Shown: positions 1 through 7,377 of the stretch, in pieces
Layout: every line of letters starts with the position of its first letter
How positions within the stretch are numbered: position 1 is the stretch's first letter
Origin: Micavibrio sp. UBA1672
GTDB taxonomy: Bacteria > Pseudomonadota > Alphaproteobacteria > Micavibrionales > Micavibrionaceae
DNA length: 30,626 nt
NCBI GenBank assembly: GCA_002320665.1
Contig: DCKO01000084.1
Span: 1 to 30,626, forward strand
Reading direction: 5' to 3'
Translations under genes and position numbers: made by a program
Notes under the pieces: model-generated
What the model was told of the DNA's origin: nothing
Databases searched by the model: none
The model's input: only the letters and a program-made list of their open reading frames with translations

Positions 1-51
1 CCCGACACAAGGATTATGATTCCTCTGCTCTAACCCCTGAGCTACACCGCC
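1..51 (-). tRNA. tRNA-Met (anticodon CAT), 3' part cut by window edge
   Basis: Read on the minus strand, the 5' end begins GGCGGTG at 51-45, followed by TA, a D arm GCTC...GAGC (42-27), a 5-bp anticodon stem GAGGA/TCCTT (25-21 and 13-9, one G-U pair) and the loop ATCATAA with anticodon CAT at 18-16. The variable segment GTGTC follows, and the window ends before the T arm and the acceptor 3' strand. The pattern matches elongator tRNA-Met of alphaproteobacteria. tRNA-Ile2 with a modified CAT anticodon is the alternative and cannot be excluded without the missing 3' half. Confidence 0.85.
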
Positions 52-102
52 GCAAAGATAAGTTTTTGTGTTTTAAGGCCTTAGAGCATCACTGTCAAGA
101 AC

Positions 103-139
103 ACAAAACAAAAAACAGCGCGTTTGTTAAATAACGCGC
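103..139 (-). terminator. Intrinsic terminator of gcrA
   Basis: On the minus strand, a perfect 7-bp stem GCGCGTT/AACGCGC (139-133 and 124-118) with an 8-nt loop is followed by a T-rich run (about 117-103). It lies about 30 bp after the gcrA stop codon, the expected place for rho-independent termination before the tRNA gene. Confidence 0.8.
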
Positions 140-170
140 CGCCAAATCTAATATTAAAGGTTATTCCTTA

Positions 171-695
171 TTATCCCTTAGAGCCAGCTAATGCCTTTCC
201 TTGTTCTTCTATCAGAGCCTTATCTTTCATGATGCGATTACGAGTTGTTGCTTGATAAGCAACCTGAGCATGCTCCTCACAATACGGCAGGCCTGGCAAA
301 CAATGAGCACCACAAAAACCAAAATTATCTTCCTTTGGATCACCTTCCGGCCAACGACATGCTCGCGGCGCTAAGTCCATAAGATCATAAAGCTTACTGT
401 TTTTAGGCTTGCTATATGAACTGGACTTTTTATCAACTGGTTCAACAGCAGAAATATGATTGGCTGGACTTGGCATTGAACGAGATACCTTAGCCTTTTC
501 TTGAGCAGGTTTTGCCGATTGCTTCTTCGCATTTTGCTGAATAGGAGAAACACGACTAGACAGCTTCAGTCTGTGTGCTTTACCAATCACAGCATTACGT
601 GTAACACCACCCAGATCTTTGGCAATCTCGGCAGCAGTGCGCCCCTCGCCCCAGAGTTTCTTTAGTAATGCTACGCGCTCATCTGTCCAACTCAT
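171..695 (-). CDS. gcrA: GcrA family cell cycle regulator
   Basis: GcrA is a sigma-70-associated transcription regulator of alphaproteobacteria. In Caulobacter it acts at promoters carrying CcrM-methylated GANTC sites and controls division and flagellar genes. The 174-residue protein starts with the family's helix-turn-helix (MSWTDERVALLKKLW to about residue 46, including RNAVIGKAHRL), then a Lys/Ser/Pro-rich linker, then the conserved C-terminal block from about residue 111 with RACRWPEGDP and cysteines C113, C128, C132 and C139. The ATG at 695 was chosen because a strong Shine-Dalgarno GGGAGG lies just upstream (about 701-706). An upstream in-frame ATG at 719 would put that site inside the gene. 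It stands alone, 164 bp after era and followed by its own terminator. An inverted repeat at 774-800 lies in its leader or promoter region. Confidence 0.93.
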   Translation of the reverse strand: MSWTDERVALLKKLWGEGRTAAEIAKDLGGVTRNAVIGKAHRLKLSSRVSPIQQNAKKQSAKPAQEKAKVSRSMPSPANHISAVEPVDKKSSSYSKPKNSKLYDLMDLAPRACRWPEGDPKEDNFGFCGAHCLPGLPYCEEHAQVAYQATTRNRIMKDKALIEEQGKALAGSKG

Positions 696-773
696 ATATG
701 CCTCCCGTAATGTGAACACAAAAAGCCAAGAACCAAATAAACACTTGATTTCAATGACTATTTTTCTTTCATG

Positions 774-800
774 TAACTGATAAGATCAATCTATCAGTTA
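774..800. repeat. Perfect 9-bp inverted repeat upstream of gcrA
   Basis: TAACTGATA (774-782) and TATCAGTTA (792-800) are perfect inverted copies separated by 9 nt, in the 164-bp gap between era and gcrA. No T run follows in either direction, so it is not an ordinary terminator. A protein operator or a hairpin in the gcrA leader would both fit. No boundary of the gcrA promoter could be fixed. Confidence 0.6.
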
Positions 801-859
801 AACCCCACCCCTGCCAATGCGAAAAAATAAAAAAATATTTTTATCCACACAACCACGAA

Positions 860-1768
860 TTACACATTAGTTTCTAGGCCAAACAGAGCATAGTTTTCTG
901 GTCGCTCTGTCCAGTTTTCTTGAACGCGCACATGTAATTTTAAGTGTACTTTACTGTCTAGTAAGTCCTGTAACTCAATACGCGCAGCTTGACCGATTTC
1001 TTTAATCTTACTACCTTTTTTGCCTAATACAATCGCTTTTTGACTTTCTCTTTGAACAATTATTTGTTGCATGATTTTGACATCACCATTGTCAAATTCT
1101 TCCCAGTGCTCTGTGAGAACAAAAATTGAGTATGGAAGTTCTTTATGTAACAAATCATAAACTTTTTCGCGCGTAATTTCTGCAGCCAAAAGTCGCATCG
1201 GCATATCCGTAACCTGATCTTCGGAAAATACCCATTCTTGCTCGGGCAATTCATTGGCCAGATACAATTTCAAATCCTTCAGACCACTTTCCTTTAAGGC
1301 AGAAATCATAAAACAAGCCTTATAATTCCCATTCTCATTTAGCTTTTGTGCATATTCCAAAAGCTTACTTTTTTGAATTATATCGACCTTATTTAAGACA
1401 AGGATTACATTATCCTGATCTGCTATTTGCTTTTGTAGAGAAAGCGCCTCTTGCACAGGATCTTTCCTTGAAATATCAACAAGGTGAATGATAAAATCCA
1501 CCCCTTCAATACTAGACAGGGCCGCAGAAACCATAGCTTTTTCTAATGTTTTCTTAGGCTTAAAAACGCCCGGTGTGTCAATCAAAATAATCTGGGAATT
1601 TTCATGTAACGCAATGCCCAATACTCTGGTTCTGGTTGTCTGCACCTTTCGTGAAATTATAGATACTTTTTGCCCGACCAGAGCATTAACAAGCGTCGAT
1701 TTCCCCGCATTAGGCAAACCCAATACACTTACGAAACCGCATTTTGTTTGTATATTTTCAGTCACCAT
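860..1768 (-). CDS. era: GTPase Era
   Basis: Era is an essential GTPase that binds 16S rRNA and assists 30S ribosome maturation. The 302-residue length is normal. The G1 P-loop GLPNAGKS is at residues 17-24, the G2 region TTRTR near 44-48, G3 DTPG at 64-67 and G4 NKVD at 126-129. The C-terminal half carries the KH RNA-binding domain, with GKKGSKIKEIG around residue 250. The start codon overlaps the end of rnc by 11 bp, so the two are probably translationally coupled. It is the last gene of the DUF2062-acpS-lepB-rnc-era run. The rnc-era pairing is widely conserved and joins two rRNA maturation factors. Confidence 0.97.
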   Translation of the reverse strand: MVTENIQTKCGFVSVLGLPNAGKSTLVNALVGQKVSIISRKVQTTRTRVLGIALHENSQIILIDTPGVFKPKKTLEKAMVSAALSSIEGVDFIIHLVDISRKDPVQEALSLQKQIADQDNVILVLNKVDIIQKSKLLEYAQKLNENGNYKACFMISALKESGLKDLKLYLANELPEQEWVFSEDQVTDMPMRLLAAEITREKVYDLLHKELPYSIFVLTEHWEEFDNGDVKIMQQIIVQRESQKAIVLGKKGSKIKEIGQAARIELQDLLDSKVHLKLHVRVQENWTERPENYALFGLETNV

Positions 1769-2435
1769 ATATTCCCAACATTTTCAGACATAACCCCGCT
1801 GCCATTTTTTCAGCTTCAGCACGAGAACTCCCCTCTGCAATAACATCATCACATCCTTTAACAGAGAGCTTTACAGTAAAAATAGGGGCATGATGCGGTC
1901 CGGCTTGTCCAACCACCTCATATTTCGGCAAAGAAAAGCCCTGACTTTGCGCCCATTCCTGCAAAGCGGTCTTGGGATGAAGAGGCGGCTTTTTCATCTT
2001 ATAAAGAATACCCGCCCAATGTTGCTCAATTAAGGTTTTACATGCCTTCAATCCGGCATCTAAATACAAAGCCCCGATCAAAGCCTCAAAAACATCAGCC
2101 AGAATATGTTCATTTGATGCCCCGCCAGCATCACGCTCATTATCGGATAAAATAATAAAATCACCCAATTGGATTTGTAAGGATAAACGAGCTAGCGTTT
2201 CTCCTTGAACAAGCGCCGCCAAACGTTTTGCCAAATGTCCTTCTGGCTCATCTGGAAATTTATTGAACAGTAATTCCGAAATGACCAGACCTAAAACACG
2301 ATCTCCTAAAAACTCGAGCCGCTCATAATTAACACTTCCTTCTGTACTAGAATGCGTTAATGCAGCTTCAATCAAGCTTTTATCCTTAAAATCATGACCA
2401 ATTATTTCTTCTAAAGCACAAAAATCCCGAGCCAT
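1758..2435 (-). CDS. rnc: Ribonuclease III
   Basis: RNase III cleaves double-stranded RNA, including the rRNA precursor. The 225-residue protein has the signature ERLEFLGDRVLG at residues 38-49, with the catalytic acidic residues E41 and D45, and the second acidic pair D114 and E117 in ADVFEALIGALYLD. A double-stranded RNA-binding domain fills about residues 153-222, starting at HPKTALQEWAQ and ending in AEKMAAGLCL. Its start lies 2 nt after the lepB stop codon and its end overlaps era, so it sits inside one transcription unit. Nothing in the sequence suggests loss of activity. Confidence 0.97.
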   Translation of the reverse strand: MARDFCALEEIIGHDFKDKSLIEAALTHSSTEGSVNYERLEFLGDRVLGLVISELLFNKFPDEPEGHLAKRLAALVQGETLARLSLQIQLGDFIILSDNERDAGGASNEHILADVFEALIGALYLDAGLKACKTLIEQHWAGILYKMKKPPLHPKTALQEWAQSQGFSLPKYEVVGQAGPHHAPIFTVKLSVKGCDDVIAEGSSRAEAEKMAAGLCLKMLGIYGD

Positions 2436-2437
2436 AT

Positions 2438-3316
2438 CTATTTGCGTTCCGAAGCAATTGCTGTAGAAGATATTACGCCCATGCCAGATTTTTTACTGTT
2501 TTCAGGGCGCTTAGGGTCAATATCCATGAATATACGATCATAACGAATACTCCACGGCCATTTCCAAAACTCAAAAAGCCCAGCTTCGCCATTGGTCGAG
2601 AAAAACAGAAAATCAGCACGCCCGACTATATTTTCAAAAGGAATAGGCCCGACACTTTCTGAAAAGCGGCAATCATGGGAACTATCACGATTATCCCCCA
2701 TACAGAAATAATGCCCCTCTGGTACAGTATAAATCGGCGTATTATCTTTGTCCTCATTATCGCTAATTTCATAAATTTGATGCTTTACACCACCAGGAAG
2801 AGTTTCAATATATTCTTCAACATCAATCTTTTGTCCATAGTCATTTTCAACTTCAACAGTCTTGATATATTCACGCGGCACTTCCTCGCCATTTATATAC
2901 AAACGTCCTCTACGCAACTGAATGGTCTCACCGGGCAAACCAATAACGCGTTTGATAAAATTTTCATTCGTGTTTGTTGGTAAACGAAAGACAATAACAT
3001 CTCCGCGCTTCGGCTCTGCCGCCCAAATCCGTCCCTCAATAGGTGCTAAGCCAAAGGGAAAAGAAAAACGGCTATAGCCATAAGCCGGCTTATTGACAAA
3101 AAGGTAGTCACCAATCAATAAACTCGGCTTCATAGAACCTGACGGAATGTTAAATGGCTCTAGAAAAATAGATCTTATCAAAATAGCCAACGCAATAGCC
3201 CAAAGAGCCGTTTTAACCAACTCCCCCATTTCCTCTTTACCAGTTAAAGGAGCAGGTTTTTCTTCTTGGCCTACATCAGGTTTTTTAATTTGATCTAGTG
3301 TATTTTTATCGGACAT
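2438..3316 (-). CDS. lepB: Signal peptidase I
   Basis: This is the membrane-bound serine protease that removes signal peptides of Sec- and Tat-exported proteins. The 292-residue protein has a charged cytoplasmic N-terminus, one transmembrane segment at about 33-51, and the catalytic serine S61 in IPSGSMKPSLLIGDY. The general base lysine is K122 in NENFIKRVIGLPGE. The family box MGDNRDSSHDCR lies near residue 206. The charged stretch around 155-195 is an inserted loop within the periplasmic domain. It lies between acpS and rnc, as in many alphaproteobacteria. Its substrates should include exported proteins of this window such as FlgI, FlgA and the large TPR protein. Confidence 0.96.
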   Translation of the reverse strand: MSDKNTLDQIKKPDVGQEEKPAPLTGKEEMGELVKTALWAIALAILIRSIFLEPFNIPSGSMKPSLLIGDYLFVNKPAYGYSRFSFPFGLAPIEGRIWAAEPKRGDVIVFRLPTNTNENFIKRVIGLPGETIQLRRGRLYINGEEVPREYIKTVEVENDYGQKIDVEEYIETLPGGVKHQIYEISDNEDKDNTPIYTVPEGHYFCMGDNRDSSHDCRFSESVGPIPFENIVGRADFLFFSTNGEAGLFEFWKWPWSIRYDRIFMDIDPKRPENSKKSGMGVISSTAIASERK

Positions 3317-3366
3317 AAGAATGACTTACCGGAAAAAAAATTATAAAGCTAGTAGAGATTTCAAAA

Positions 3367-3768
3367 CTATCGGGCTTCTATAACAACAAATGCCTGCGCA
3401 CATGGAGGCTCGTCACTTAAGCTTAAATGTAAAACCGCTTTCATACCATTAGGCGTAATAGTTTCCAATTGATCTTTGGCTGCGCCACTTAACTCTAAAA
3501 AAGGCCTACCATCCTCATTTTCAACAATGCCAATCTCTTTAAACCGAATATTTTTTGAAAAACCTGTTCCTAACGCCTTGGCACAAGCCTCCTTAGCCGC
3601 AAAGCGCTTCGCATATACGTCATAATGCGTACCTGCAGATTCTCGCTTTTGCGCTTTTTTTTGTTCGTGAGAGGTAAAACAACGATCAGCAAAGCGCATG
3701 CCATAACGGTCAAAAGCCTTTTCAATCCGCCTTATATCGACGATATCATTCCCTATGCCTAATATCAT
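3367..3768 (-). CDS. acpS: Holo-[acyl-carrier-protein] synthase
   Basis: AcpS transfers the 4'-phosphopantetheine group of coenzyme A to acyl carrier protein, activating fatty acid synthesis in the cytoplasm. The 133-residue length is typical. The first metal-binding motif GIGNDIVDIRRIE includes D8, and the second, KRFAAKEACAKALGTGF, includes E60. The start lies 2 nt after the stop of the DUF2062 gene, and lepB follows 50 bp later. In many relatives pdxJ sits immediately before acpS. Here a DUF2062 gene is in that place. Confidence 0.95.
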   Translation of the reverse strand: MILGIGNDIVDIRRIEKAFDRYGMRFADRCFTSHEQKKAQKRESAGTHYDVYAKRFAAKEACAKALGTGFSKNIRFKEIGIVENEDGRPFLELSGAAKDQLETITPNGMKAVLHLSLSDEPPCAQAFVVIEAR

Positions 3769-3770
3769 AA

Positions 3771-4382
3771 CTATTTTCGGTGCCTTTTGGGCATAATAAC
3801 CTGTTCTTGTCCGGTAACTTCCCGCTCAACTCGCTCCAAACGTCTTATTTTTGCTTTTTGACGTGCGACTTTTGCACTTTTTACCAAGTAAAAAAAGATA
3901 AAATAGCTCATCGGCACACACACCAGACACAATAAATATCCACCCATCATCCAAGGCAAGAACAGAACCATCGGATCATGCCAGGCCATGTCGAGCAGCA
4001 TGGCTAAAGTCATATCATCAGGTAACTCCCCTGCTCCCTCAATACCAAAAAACCCGAAAAGAAAGCTACCCATGCTAAAACCAGCCCACCAGAAAAAAGG
4101 AAACGTCCAGGGATTCCCGACAAATGTTCCAATCATCGCAGAAAAAACATTCCCTCTAAAGATATAAGCCAGCAAGCCTGCCTGTAAAAAATGTGTACCC
4201 AGCAAAGGCGTAAAAGACACAGCCATACCAAAAGCAAGACCCAATGCAATCTTATGCGTGGAATCAGCCACCCTAATCAGACGATACTTCACATAATGAA
4301 AGGACCGCATCCACCCCATAGACGGCCAGAAAAACTGTCGAATATTTTGTATAAGCGTTAATGGTTCGCGCCGCTTGAACAT
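3771..4382 (-). CDS. DUF2062 domain membrane protein
   Basis: This is a 203-residue membrane protein of the DUF2062 family, whose molecular function is unknown. The N-terminus is basic and aromatic (MFKRREPLTLIQNIRQFFWP). It is followed by the family core around HKIALGLAFGMAVSFTPLLG, the segment VGNPWTFPFFWWAGF, and at least three hydrophobic segments, the last (about 145-167) before a very basic C-terminal tail. I chose the ATG at 4382 because relatives begin at this MFKRR-like motif. A TTG at 4421 would add 13 residues that do not look conserved. It is the first gene of the acpS-lepB-rnc-era unit, with 2 nt to acpS. It is divergent from apt. Confidence 0.85.
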   Translation of the reverse strand: MFKRREPLTLIQNIRQFFWPSMGWMRSFHYVKYRLIRVADSTHKIALGLAFGMAVSFTPLLGTHFLQAGLLAYIFRGNVFSAMIGTFVGNPWTFPFFWWAGFSMGSFLFGFFGIEGAGELPDDMTLAMLLDMAWHDPMVLFLPWMMGGYLLCLVCVPMSYFIFFYLVKSAKVARQKAKIRRLERVEREVTGQEQVIMPKRHRK

Positions 4383-4455
4383 TTTATACCAACCTAAAAC
4401 CCCTTGCCCGTTTTCGTTCAAAACTTTATACCAAATATAGCAGGAACGAAAAGAA

Positions 4456-4469
4456 CATTTTTAAAAATG
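4456..4469. promoter_or_regulatory. 14-bp perfect palindrome in a divergent promoter region
   Basis: CATTTTTAAAAATG reads the same on both strands. It lies in the short gap between the divergent DUF2062 gene (start 4382) and apt (start 4499), where both promoters must sit. It could be an operator or simply AT-rich promoter DNA. No clear -35/-10 pair could be assigned. Confidence 0.4.
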
Positions 4470-4498
4470 CCAACTAACACCGAAGAAAGAGAGCCGTT

Positions 4499-5041
4499 AT
4501 GAATTTACTAGACCACATCGATATTATTCCAGACTTTCCGAAACCCGGCATTAATTTCTATGATATACAGTCGCTCCTTAAAAAACCAGAAATTTGGGCT
4601 AAAATCACTGACATCCTCAGCGACAAAGTAAAAGCAACAGATGCCGATCTTATCTTGGGCATTGAATCCAGAGGATTTTTGACCGGCCTGCCCGTCGCAC
4701 AACAATTAAACCTTCCCTTTGGTATGATCCGCAAAAAAGGCAAGCTCCCTGGTAATACCATCGCCCAAAGCTACGAGCTTGAATACGGCACAGATACCAT
4801 TGAAATCCAAGAAGGTCTCATTGAATCCAACATGAAAGTCGCTATCCTTGATGATCTTCTCGCCACAGGCGGCACCATGAAAGCCACTGGCGATCTTGTC
4901 CGTAACGCTGGCGGCGAAATTGTATTGGGCTTGTGCATCATCGAACTCTTTGAACTAGGTGGTAAGGATAAACTTGATTTCCCTTTTGAAAACCTCTTTG
5001 ATGCACCGCTTGATCCCTTTGCAAATGTCATGTCGGCTTAA
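4499..5041 (+). CDS. apt: Adenine phosphoribosyltransferase
   Basis: Apt salvages adenine by joining it to PRPP to form AMP in the cytoplasm. The 180-residue length is standard. The N-terminus DIIPDFPKPGINFYD is the family adenine-binding start. ILGIESRGFLTG lies at about 52-63. The PRPP-binding signature VAILDDLLATGGTMKA is at 114-129. The gene is divergent from the DUF2062 operon. The hairpin leader of the next gene begins 15 bp after its stop codon, and I see no strong intrinsic terminator between them, so read-through is possible. Confidence 0.95.
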   Translation: MNLLDHIDIIPDFPKPGINFYDIQSLLKKPEIWAKITDILSDKVKATDADLILGIESRGFLTGLPVAQQLNLPFGMIRKKGKLPGNTIAQSYELEYGTDTIEIQEGLIESNMKVAILDDLLATGGTMKATGDLVRNAGGEIVLGLCIIELFELGGKDKLDFPFENLFDAPLDPFANVMSA

Positions 5042-5055
5042 ATATTTTTCTTGCA

Positions 5056-5100
5056 AATCACCCGTAAAAACACTAGTGATTCTTTACAAAAAGGGTGATT
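5056..5100 (+). promoter_or_regulatory. Foldable leader masking a ribosome-binding site
   Basis: AATCACCC (5056-5063) is the exact complement of GGGTGATT (5093-5100), which contains the Shine-Dalgarno-like AAGGGTG of the next gene. The stem can continue through GTAAA (5064-5068) and TTTAC (5083-5087). The same AATCAC can instead pair with a second GTGATT at 5076-5081, which would leave the ribosome site free. Two exclusive folds are therefore possible. That this controls translation is inference. Confidence 0.45.
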
Positions 5101-5103
5101 GCG

Positions 5104-6192
5104 TTGAAAAAGTTAACAGAAAAAACCAGCGAACATTTCAAAAAGCATAATATGGAATACCAATTCTGGTTGTACGAAACCGGAAATGTGAATGCTGCTA
5201 TTGCTGGAACAGGCGGATATACCGAATTTTCTGATAATCTTTATTCAGTAGCTAATAATGTAGATCTGGATACTATTGAGAAAATCAGTACACTCATCTC
5301 ACAATATCCCGATGCCACAACAGCGATTGGAATTGGAGGAATAACTGTCCTTACGCCAGCCCTAAAAAATGCATCTAATATTATTACTACAAAACTAGAC
5401 AATGTTATTGATCTTGGATCTACACTAGGGGCTACAGGCCTTTTAGCATATGCAATCACCCAAGATACAAGCTGGATCACAGTTTCTGCATCCTCTTTTG
5501 TCGTTGGATCATCCCTTTTGAGATATTCGGCAAATAATCCCTTTTTTCTGAAAATGGGAGGGTTAGCATTAGGCTTTGGCGGTATGGCACTTTCTGCTTT
5601 TGGAATTGAAACGGGGTTATCTGTATATTCCAACCCTGAAATTCTCAACCACATGACAGATTATAAAGATACTATAGTCGAAACAGCACGCCTATCTTTG
5701 CCAATATTAACAGTAACATCAGGCGCTTATATTGCTGCTTCCAGCCTATACAAATACGAAGGAGGTATATATGCCTCTCAAGATTTCAATTCCAATAGTC
5801 TCTCAGATAAAAAGAGTTGGGTTTCAAAATTAACAGCCCCGCATACAGGCTGGCTGGCACAAAAGTTTGAGCAATATCTCGATAGTCCCATTAAAAAAAT
5901 TAATGATTTTACAAAAAGAACCATGCTTTTTTATCTCCCTAAAGAAATGAAAGATGAAAAACCTTTCTTAACAGGAATGTGGGCAAAGCTGCCCCAAAGA
6001 GTCCTTTTCGGTAGCTTTTCAGCCATAGCCAGTCAAAGTCTTCTTGATCCGCTCTTGATATCAAATCTCCAATGGAGTGGCGGTGATGGAATGATAGGCC
6101 TTGAGGATTGCAAGGAAAATGATAAAAAAAATTCAGAAACAAACACTTATAAAACCCCAAAGTTAAATTTTTTACCTGTGGACATTTCCTAG
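5104..6192 (+). CDS. Unrecognised multi-pass membrane protein
   Basis: I do not recognise this family. The start is probably the TTG at 5104, placed about 6 nt after AAGGGTG. A GTG at 5095 overlaps that site, and an ATG at 5152 has no visible ribosome site. The product, about 362 residues, has a soluble N-terminal 70 residues, then several Gly/Ala/Ser-rich hydrophobic stretches around 80-100, 110-130, 135-150 and 155-180, and another around 205-225. A basic region follows (SKLTAPHTGWLAQKFEQYL), then an amphipathic segment near 300-325 and a polar Lys/Asn-rich tail. There is no signal peptide or catalytic motif I can name. Base composition looks more AT-rich than the flanking apt and fliP. It lies between apt and fliP on the same strand, 86 bp before fliP. 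A flagellar role is not supported beyond position. Confidence 0.7.
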   Translation: MKKLTEKTSEHFKKHNMEYQFWLYETGNVNAAIAGTGGYTEFSDNLYSVANNVDLDTIEKISTLISQYPDATTAIGIGGITVLTPALKNASNIITTKLDNVIDLGSTLGATGLLAYAITQDTSWITVSASSFVVGSSLLRYSANNPFFLKMGGLALGFGGMALSAFGIETGLSVYSNPEILNHMTDYKDTIVETARLSLPILTVTSGAYIAASSLYKYEGGIYASQDFNSNSLSDKKSWVSKLTAPHTGWLAQKFEQYLDSPIKKINDFTKRTMLFYLPKEMKDEKPFLTGMWAKLPQRVLFGSFSAIASQSLLDPLLISNLQWSGGDGMIGLEDCKENDKKNSETNTYKTPKLNFLPVDIS

Positions 6193-6278
6193 TTAACATT
6201 CTCCACCTCTAAACGACTAGAGATTCGTACGATATTCTGACGACCTAACCCTACTACTAAAGCATGTAAGGCAGGAAT

Positions 6279-7037
6279 ATGGTCGGAAGACTCGCCTATA
6301 TTATTATGTTTGCTTTGTTTCTGGTTTTGGTTACCCCCTACACAGCCGAAGCCCAGAACATATCAATCGATCTAGGCCAAGAAAGCGATGCAACAGTATC
6401 AGGCCGCGTGGTTCAGCTGATTGCCTTGCTCACGGTCCTCTCTTTGGCGCCATCTATTCTCATTATGATGACATCATTCACCCGAATTGTTGTTGTCTTA
6501 TCATTCCTGAGAACCGCCATCGGAGTGCAACAAACTCCTCCTAATACCGTTATGATTTCTCTGGCCCTATTCCTGACCTTCTTTATCATGGCCCCGACAT
6601 TCAAGGCCGCCTATGACGAAGGTGTTCTGCCTTTAGTCAATGAACAAATTGATGAGATCGAGGCTTTCGAAGCCACGACCGTGCCTTTCAAAAAATTCAT
6701 GCTCAAACATGCACGGGACGAGGACGTTGAGCTTTTCATAGAAATGAGTGAAACAGGCCCATATAACGAAGCCATGGATGTACCAATCCATATCGTTATT
6801 CCAGCTTTTATGATCTCGGAGCTACGCCGCGCCTTTGAAATTGGCTTTATGCTCTTCCTGCCCTTTTTGATTATTGATCTAGTAACAGCCTCAATCCTGA
6901 TGTCCATGGGTATGATGATGCTACCGCCAGTTACGGTATCGCTGCCCTTTAAAATTATATTCTTTGTGATGGTCGATGGCTGGCATATGATCGCCGGCTC
7001 TCTGGTACAGAGTTTTACCTATTCCGGTGGGGGGTAG
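6279..7037 (+). CDS. fliP: Flagellar type III export gate protein FliP
   Basis: FliP forms the core of the flagellar export gate with FliQ and FliR, in the inner membrane at the centre of the basal body. The 252-residue protein has a cleavable N-terminal signal (residues 1 to about 26, ending TAEAQ), as FliP usually does. Family signatures are present: MMTSFTRIVVVLSFLRTAIGVQ with QTPPN, the central VPIHIVIPAFMISELRRAF, and the final segments SILMSMGMMMLPPVTVSLPFK and the C-terminal DGW. fliQ and fliR are not next to it. An unrecognised membrane gene precedes it and a small unrecognised gene follows 3 nt after its stop codon, so this copy is separated from the usual export-gate cluster. Confidence 0.96.
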   Translation: MVGRLAYIIMFALFLVLVTPYTAEAQNISIDLGQESDATVSGRVVQLIALLTVLSLAPSILIMMTSFTRIVVVLSFLRTAIGVQQTPPNTVMISLALFLTFFIMAPTFKAAYDEGVLPLVNEQIDEIEAFEATTVPFKKFMLKHARDEDVELFIEMSETGPYNEAMDVPIHIVIPAFMISELRRAFEIGFMLFLPFLIIDLVTASILMSMGMMMLPPVTVSLPFKIIFFVMVDGWHMIAGSLVQSFTYSGGG

Positions 7038-7040
7038 GCA

Positions 7041-7370
7041 ATGAAAAAACTATACTGCGTATTAATCGAAGTTATTGCTTCTGAAAATTCACAACTACCA
7101 CAAGGTTGTGCTGGTGCATTTGTAAGCATATATCTTTGCGCCAATGACATAATAGAAGCAATAATGAGTGCAGAGAATGCATTGCAACAAGATTGTTACA
7201 AGCCAATTAATACATCTTCTGCATATCAGGTTGAAATAGATGAGTTAGAAACAAACCGAGATAATATCGACATCCCCCAACAAGAAAACATAGAAAATCT
7301 CATGAAAAACGGTGGAGTTTGGTATGGCACTTTTCATACTTTCCCACCTGAAAAGAAGAGCCTGAACTAG
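7041..7370 (+). CDS. Small unrecognised protein behind fliP
   Basis: The product is 109 residues and I cannot assign it to a family. It begins MKKLYCVLIEVIASE, continues with GAFVSIYLCANDIIEAIMSAENAL and ends with GGVWYGTFHTFPPEKK. The alternation of a beta-like strand, a helix (about 36-50) and another strand suggests a small soluble alpha/beta fold. There is no signal peptide or membrane segment. The ATG lies 3 nt after the fliP stop, so it is probably co-transcribed and coupled with fliP. Its stop codon is only 7 bp from the stop codon of the convergent TPR gene, leaving no room for a terminator between the two transcription units. Confidence 0.65.
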   Translation: MKKLYCVLIEVIASENSQLPQGCAGAFVSIYLCANDIIEAIMSAENALQQDCYKPINTSSAYQVEIDELETNRDNIDIPQQENIENLMKNGGVWYGTFHTFPPEKKSLN

Positions 7371-7377
7371 GTTCATC

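Noticed and set aside
4383..4421. Longer DUF2062 protein starting at a TTG at 4421
   Set aside because: The ATG at 4382 begins the family-like MFKRR motif, and the additional residues show no conservation signal.
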